In this document: positions 1-3,137 of the stretch, one piece after another | Layout of the letters: each line of letters opens with the position of its first letter | How positions within the stretch are numbered: position 1 is the first letter of the stretch | Assembly: GCA_035307785.1 (NCBI GenBank) | Contig: DATGHS010000212.1 | Coordinates: 1 to 5,792 of the forward strand | DNA length: 5,792 bases | Direction of reading: 5' to 3' | From: DATGHS01 sp035307785 | GTDB lineage: Bacteria > Planctomycetota > Planctomycetia > Gemmatales > Gemmataceae | The notes under the pieces: generated by a model | The model's input: only the letters and a program-made list of their open reading frames with translations | Told to the model about the DNA's origin: nothing | Database searches by the model: none | Translations under genes and position numbers: made by a program

Positions 1-1
1 C

Positions 2-139
2 GGAGCGCTGGAAGTATTGAAGAAAGACGGCTCGCCAGGGCTAAAGCTGGCCGGCGTACCGGAGCCAGAGTCGTTTCGTCACTCCATCATCCAGGCTCGC
101 GACGCTTGGGGCCCGTTGTTCGCCCCTGCCAAGTCTTAG
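2..139 (+). CDS. C-terminal end of an unidentified protein (5' partial)
   Basis: An open frame of 45 codons enters from the left edge and ends at TAG 137-139. I do not recognise the protein. The visible tail is mixed and soluble-looking, with a short SFRHSIIQARDAWGPLF stretch, and has no membrane segment. A second + frame is also open here (1-153), but its translation is arginine-rich with unlikely composition, as expected of a shadow frame in GC-rich DNA. The third + frame has an early stop, and all three - frames are broken by stops. The gene is separated from the next by 388 nt, so it is probably not co-transcribed with it. That this is coding at all is an inference from the open frame and residue composition. 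Confidence 0.5.
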   Translation, partial: GALEVLKKDGSPGLKLAGVPEPESFRHSIIQARDAWGPLFAPAKS

Positions 140-353
140 CAAAACTCGATCTGTAAAACTGCGTAAACAAGGCGCTCTGCCAAATGCCCGTGCCTGAGTT
201 CCTAGTGGCTTTGCTGGCGGCTCTTATGGATTGTGGCGCGCGCAATCTTCATCCCTTACGGTTGTTGCTGATCATTGGCCGCTGCGCGCAAGCCGCAGTG
301 TACGATCCGATTGGTGGCAAGTCATGGAAAAATGCGTTTGATTTCACGAAATC

Positions 354-406
354 GCGTTTCGTTTCAGGGGGGGTGTCTTTCTTTTGATGAAACGGAAACG
401 AAACGC
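354..406. repeat. Perfect 12-bp inverted repeat (GCGTTTCGTTTC / GAAACGAAACGC)
   Basis: Bases 354-365 are the exact reverse complement of 395-406, with a 29-nt loop between them. Each arm is itself a partial tandem of CGTTTC. A further GAAACG at 389-394 allows an alternative pairing of 360-366 with 388-394. It lies about 35 nt upstream of the candidate -35 element of the phosphatase gene. It could be an operator, an RNA hairpin or a terminator-like element for the upstream gene. No T-run follows the right arm, which argues against a standard intrinsic terminator on the + strand. Confidence 0.6.
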
Positions 407-440
407 TACGCCGGCCGGACTTATCCACCTGAATCTCGTC

Positions 441-469
441 TTGCATTTTCAACGTGAAATTGGCACAAT
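441..469 (+). promoter_or_regulatory. Candidate promoter for the phosphatase-permease unit
   Basis: TTGCAT (441-446) and CACAAT (464-469) are separated by 17 nt, and TGG directly before the -10 gives an extended -10 form. The -35 matches the sigma70 consensus only in its TTG, and the -10 matches at 4 of 6 bases. The predicted transcript would begin near 476 and leave a leader of about 50 nt before the ATG at 528. This agrees with the start chosen for the gene. It is inference from sequence only. Confidence 0.35.
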
Positions 470-510
470 CCCGCCCCCATCATGGTGCATGAGAATCGTT
501 CGCGGTGCGC

Positions 511-519
511 GGAGAGGTG
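511..519 (+). promoter_or_regulatory. Ribosome binding site that sets the phosphatase start
   Basis: The purine-rich GGAGAGGTG lies 8 nt before ATG 528. Earlier in-frame ATGs at 384, 387 and 489 have no comparable site. The residues they would add look like translated spacer and would bury the membrane anchor internally. Confidence 0.65.
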
Positions 520-527
520 AACCCAGC

Positions 528-1154
528 ATGGCGAAGAGCGTGCGAGCCGCTTTCATCACGGGCATGGCGATCCTGGTGCTGGCCGCGCCGCTGCTTTACT
601 GGCGCTATCAGCTCACCACGTCGAAGCGCTTGCGCGAAGTCGTGCCGGGTCGGTTTCTTCGTAGCGGGCAGATGACGGTGACAGGCTTTGAAGACACGTT
701 GGAACGCCAGCACATTCGCACGGTTATCAATGTGCAAAATGAGTTTCCCGATCCCGATTTGCGTTTGAGCTTTCTCGATGGCCGGACGGAAAAAGAGACT
801 GAGGTCTGCCGGCGGCATGGCGTGAAGTATATCTTGCTCGAGCCCGATCTCGTTTCGCGCCGGAGTATTCCGGGGAAGCAGCCGGAGGTGATCGCGCAGT
901 TTCTCGAAATCATGGACGACCCCGCCAATTACCCGGTGCTAATCCATTGCAAGGCCGGATTGCACCGCACCGGTTGCCTGGTGGCCGTGTATCGCATGGA
1001 GTATCAGGGTTGGAGTGCTGCCGAGGCAATTAAAGAAATGAAAGACTTGGGTTTCGGCGCCATGGCCTGCACCAGCGCCAACGATTACATCGTGCAATAC
1101 GTGCTGATGTATGAGCGCCGAGCCAGGCGCGGCGTGGCCAGGAGCGACCCGTGA
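528..1154 (+). CDS. Membrane-anchored dual-specificity/tyrosine-type protein phosphatase
   Basis: This 208-residue protein has the cysteine-phosphatase P-loop HCKAGLHRTG at residues 140-149, with nucleophile Cys141 and phosphate-binding Arg147. It fits the small DSP superfamily, closest by motif to the Siw14/PFA-DSP group. That group also has an N-terminal GRFLRSGQ-type segment (here 41-48) and a TVINVQ strand (65-70). The usual family loop is HCxxGKHRTG; here Leu145 stands in place of Lys. The general acid is uncertain, with Asp107 in the EPD segment a candidate. One hydrophobic segment at about residues 8-24 is an uncleaved-looking signal anchor. Basic residues lie on both sides of it, so I cannot say which face of the membrane carries the catalytic domain. 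The ATG at 528 is chosen for its ribosome binding site. The stop overlaps the next gene by 4 nt, so the two are probably translationally coupled. The substrate is unknown and could be phosphoprotein, phospholipid or inositol phosphate. Confidence 0.85.
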   Translation: MAKSVRAAFITGMAILVLAAPLLYWRYQLTTSKRLREVVPGRFLRSGQMTVTGFEDTLERQHIRTVINVQNEFPDPDLRLSFLDGRTEKETEVCRRHGVKYILLEPDLVSRRSIPGKQPEVIAQFLEIMDDPANYPVLIHCKAGLHRTGCLVAVYRMEYQGWSAAEAIKEMKDLGFGAMACTSANDYIVQYVLMYERRARRGVARSDP

Positions 1155-2251
1155 GAATCCTCGATCGTTTCATCATCTACGCCTTCATCCGCTCCTACAT
1201 TTTTTGCCTGGTGAGCCTGCTGAGCCTGTACATCATCATCGATCTTTTCAACAATCTCAACGATTTCTTCAACCACGATAAAGGTCTCATACACGCGCTG
1301 GAACTTATCGGCACCTATTACATGTACAAGTCGGCGCAAATCTTCGACCGGCTCTGCGAGCCGATCGTCCTGCTGGCCGGCATGTTCACCGTGGCCTGGA
1401 TGCAGCGCAATAACGAGCTTCTGCCGTTGCTGGCGGCCGGCGTGCCTACCCGCCGGATTTTGCGGCCGGTGCTGCTCGGCGCGGTCATTTTGTTGAGCAT
1501 TGGCATCGTCAATCAGGAATGCGTCATCCCGCACATTGCCGATGCGCTCGTCCGCAATCGCGACGACTTGGAGGGGCATCGGGACCTGATGGTGCAGCCC
1601 TGTTTCGACACCACCGGCGTGCACATGGAAGGCGGCGTCGGCAAGCGGCAGGGGCTGATTGTCGCCCCGTTTCATTGCACGATCCCGGACAATCAGGGTT
1701 ATGGTTTCATTCACCTGAGTGCAGAGAGAGCCAGTTACATTCCGCCGGGTCGGGGTAACCCCAGCGGCGGTTGGATGCTGTACAACACCATGCCGTCCGA
1801 ATTGCCGGAGTGGAACAACCCGCACCTGGCCCAGATGATGGGCGGCGGTCGCTGGTTCGTGCCGGCCAAGAACGTGGACTTCGAAGCCATCACGCGCAAC
1901 AGCACCTGGTACATGTACTTTTCCACCGCGCGGTTACACGAGCTCTTGAACAAATCGGATTCCCGCCGTCAGGAAGCGATGGCGGTGATGTTCCACATGC
2001 GCCTCACGCGCCCCATCGTGGGCATGTTGCTCGTGGTCATGGGCTTGGCCGTCATCCTGCGCGATCCCAATCGGCACGTACTCATCAGCTCCGGCTATTG
2101 CCTGGTGCTCACGGGCATCTTTTACACGGCCGTCTACGGCTGCAAGTTCTTGGGCGATAACGATCTCATTGCCCCGGCCATATCCGCCTGGCTGCCGGTG
2201 CTCATTTTCGGCCCGGTCGCCTTCGCCATGTTTGATGCAATACATACGTAA
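1151..2251 (+). CDS. LptF/LptG (YjgP/YjgQ) family lipopolysaccharide export permease
   Basis: This 366-residue protein is the usual length for LptF/LptG. These proteins pair in the inner membrane with the LptB ATPase to extract lipopolysaccharide and pass it to the periplasmic bridge. Three N-terminal membrane segments (about 10-32, 62-85, 103-124) are followed by a large soluble periplasmic domain (about 125-280, the jelly-roll in known members). Three C-terminal segments follow (about 286-303, 308-330, 340-362). The family hallmark after TM2 is present as NELLPLLAAGVPTRRILRP (88-106). The start is GTG at 1151, supported by AGGAG at 1140-1144 with a 6-nt spacer and by the typical N-terminus MRILDRFIIYAFIRSY. 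It overlaps the phosphatase stop by 4 nt (GTGA). No second permease or LptB lies in the window. LptF and LptG cannot be told apart from sequence alone, so no symbol is given. Confidence 0.9.
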   Translation: MRILDRFIIYAFIRSYIFCLVSLLSLYIIIDLFNNLNDFFNHDKGLIHALELIGTYYMYKSAQIFDRLCEPIVLLAGMFTVAWMQRNNELLPLLAAGVPTRRILRPVLLGAVILLSIGIVNQECVIPHIADALVRNRDDLEGHRDLMVQPCFDTTGVHMEGGVGKRQGLIVAPFHCTIPDNQGYGFIHLSAERASYIPPGRGNPSGGWMLYNTMPSELPEWNNPHLAQMMGGGRWFVPAKNVDFEAITRNSTWYMYFSTARLHELLNKSDSRRQEAMAVMFHMRLTRPIVGMLLVVMGLAVILRDPNRHVLISSGYCLVLTGIFYTAVYGCKFLGDNDLIAPAISAWLPVLIFGPVAFAMFDAIHT

Positions 2252-2255
2252 ATGA

Positions 2256-2282
2256 GTGAGTGGTGAGTAGTGAGTGGTGAGT
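2256..2282. repeat. 13-bp direct repeat GTGAGTGGTGAGT, two copies
   Basis: Identical copies at 2256-2268 and 2270-2282 are separated by a single A. Each contains a GTGAGTG/GTGAGT sub-repeat, so the tract from 2253 is built of TGAGT words. It starts two bases after the permease stop. It is low-complexity, non-coding DNA. It may be part of a dispersed intergenic element together with the hairpin that follows. Confidence 0.7.
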
Positions 2283-2343
2283 TCCTTACCAAGCCGCGGG
2301 GCGAGTCTTCGAGCCCCGCGGGTTACCATTCATGACTCACTAC
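2267..2343. repeat. Outer inverted repeat GTAGTGAGT / ACTCACTAC enclosing a GC hairpin
   Basis: Bases 2267-2275 are the exact reverse complement of 2335-2343. Between them lies the perfect GC stem at 2294-2321, roughly centred. The nested arrangement resembles palindromic intergenic repeats or small non-autonomous elements. I see no obvious target-site duplication and no coding content. Copy number elsewhere in the genome is unknown. Confidence 0.5.
2294..2321 (+). terminator. Strong GC hairpin after the permease gene, possible terminator
   Basis: CCGCGGGGC (2294-2302) pairs perfectly with GCCCCGCGG (2313-2321) across a 10-nt loop. It lies 42 nt after the permease stop and before the next promoter, where transcription should end. 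No T-run follows (GTTACCATTC), so it is not a classical intrinsic terminator. It may act as a 3'-end stabiliser or be only part of the repeat element. Confidence 0.4.
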
Positions 2344-2357
2344 CAGTATTTGCGCGT

Positions 2358-2385
2358 TTGCCCATCCGACAATCTCTGCTACAGT
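2358..2385 (+). promoter_or_regulatory. Candidate promoter for the SIS-domain gene
   Basis: TTGCCC (2358-2363) and TACAGT (2380-2385) are separated by 16 nt. The -10 matches TATAAT at 4 of 6 positions, including the first TA and last T. The predicted start near 2391-2393 leaves a leader of roughly 25 nt before the ATG. The location after the hairpin and before a gene with its own ribosome binding site supports an independent transcription unit. Confidence 0.4.
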
Positions 2386-2403
2386 AACCAACATTCGTTA
2401 CTG
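2382..2403. promoter_or_regulatory. 7-bp inverted repeat CAGTAAC/GTTACTG, operator-like
   Basis: Bases 2382-2388 are the exact reverse complement of 2397-2403, with an 8-nt centre (CAACATTC). It begins inside the candidate -10 and spans the predicted transcription start. Its right arm ends at the first base of the GGGAG ribosome binding site (2403-2407). The position fits either a repressor operator or a 5' hairpin that limits ribosome access. No regulator gene for it is seen here. Confidence 0.35.
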
Positions 2404-2417
2404 GGAGAACTCGATCG

Positions 2418-3020
2418 ATGTTAGGTACGAAACTCAACCCGCGCGCTTTTCTGGAACGGGCCGGACAGGAACTTTTGCGGGTCGATCCGGCCGAACTTCA
2501 GAAATTGGCCGATGCTATTTACGATTGCTACTGCCGCCGGCGATTCGTATTCGTGATCGGCAACGGCGGCAGTGGCTCCAACGCGTCGCATTTCTGCGAA
2601 GACCTGGGCAAGGGCACGCTCCGACGCGAGGATTTCGACAACGATCGCAAACAGCGTCTGCGCATTTTGAGCCTGACGGACAATACACCGTACATTCTCG
2701 CCTGGGGCAATGATGAAGGGTTCGAGCGCGTATTCGTCGAGCAACTGAAAAACCTGGCCAGCCCCGGCGACTTGCTGGTTGCCATCAGCGGCTCGGGCAA
2801 CAGCTCGAATGTGCTGCGGGCGGTTGAATGGGCCAACGCGCAGGACTTGCGAACCTTTGGCTGCACCGGATTCGGCGGCGGAAAGTTGCGCACGCTGGCC
2901 CAGCAATGCTTTCATGTGCCGCTGGATGACATGGGCCTGGTCGAATCGGTCCACTTGACTGCTTTTCATTGGGTGGTGGACGATCTGCACCGGCGAATTT
3001 CGTTGGAAAATGCGGAATGA
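2418..3020 (+). CDS. SIS-domain sugar-phosphate isomerase-like protein (GmhA/DiaA type)
   Basis: This 200-residue single SIS-domain protein has the length of GmhA, the enzyme that converts sedoheptulose 7-phosphate to D-glycero-D-manno-heptose 7-phosphate at the start of LPS-core heptose synthesis. Visible motifs are the phosphosugar loop GNGGSGSNASHF (48-59), the second Ser-rich loop ISGSGNSSNVL (123-133), FGGGKL (152-157) and the C-terminal ESVHLTAFH (176-184). The presumed metal or catalytic positions differ from classical GmhA: His58 and His184 are kept, but Asp62 and Glu176 replace the usual Glu and Gln. It may therefore be a related subfamily with another sugar phosphate, or a DiaA-like binder. 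Start: ATG with GGGAG at 2403-2407. It is 166 nt from the permease gene, with its own candidate promoter. No partner kinase or nucleotidyltransferase (HldE, GmhB) is visible. Confidence 0.85.
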   Translation: MLGTKLNPRAFLERAGQELLRVDPAELQKLADAIYDCYCRRRFVFVIGNGGSGSNASHFCEDLGKGTLRREDFDNDRKQRLRILSLTDNTPYILAWGNDEGFERVFVEQLKNLASPGDLLVAISGSGNSSNVLRAVEWANAQDLRTFGCTGFGGGKLRTLAQQCFHVPLDDMGLVESVHLTAFHWVVDDLHRRISLENAE

Positions 3021-3035
3021 GGAATAGAGAGAGTT

Positions 3036-3056
3036 CAGACTCGCATTGCGAGTCTG
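3036..3056 (+). terminator. Perfect 9-bp hairpin after the SIS-domain gene, possible terminator
   Basis: CAGACTCGC (3036-3044) pairs fully with GCGAGTCTG (3048-3056) across a 3-nt ATT loop, and starts 16 nt after the stop codon. The bases that follow (GCTGATCTGC) contain no T-run. It is well placed to end or protect the transcript, but is not a textbook intrinsic terminator. It shares the 8-mer GCGAGTCT with the hairpin upstream of the same gene. Confidence 0.45.
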
Positions 3057-3137
3057 GCTGATCTGCTGCCACCCTTTGCGCAAGTTCGCGGACTACCGGC
3101 GTCTTCACGTTAATGCCTGCCCCTCTGGAGTTCCACC

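Larger units (their letters stand above)
140..510. other. Non-coding spacer before the phosphatase gene
   Basis: This stretch holds no convincing gene. Short open frames exist on both strands (for example 184-387 +), but they lack good ribosome binding sites and recognisable protein features. The start (140-170) is A-rich. A run of seven G lies at 367-373. The visible structure is the inverted repeat at 354-406, preceded by a small GATTTC/GAAATC palindrome at 340-353, and then the candidate promoter at 441-469. The CGTTTC/GAAACG word recurs five times between 355 and 405. I see no clear intrinsic terminator for the upstream gene. Confidence 0.6.

Noticed and set aside
184..387. A 67-residue + strand open frame in the leader spacer with a hydrophobic start
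   Set aside because: It has no good ribosome binding site (only AAGG at an 11-nt spacing), ends across the G-run and inverted repeat, and shows no recognisable family features. A real small protein cannot be excluded.
421..429. TTATCCACC, one base from the DnaA box consensus
   Set aside because: It is a single copy with no cluster of boxes, AT-rich unwinding region or dnaA/dnaN neighbours, so there is no case for a replication origin.
461..475. TGGCAC as a sigma54 -24 element
   Set aside because: The expected TTGC at the -12 position is absent; the bases there are CGCC.
384..527. Upstream extension of the phosphatase gene to ATG 384
   Set aside because: It would add 48 residues of unlikely composition, lacks a ribosome binding site and lies mostly upstream of the predicted transcription start. 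ATG 528 has a strong site and begins directly before the membrane anchor.
1085..1825. A 246-residue open frame on the - strand
   Set aside because: It is antisense to the permease, which has clear family motifs and membrane topology. Its composition is that of a GC-rich shadow frame.
2418..3083. Long - strand open frames across the SIS gene (2421-3083, 2528-2893)
   Set aside because: The + strand frame carries all SIS motifs in order, with a ribosome binding site. The - frames are shadows.
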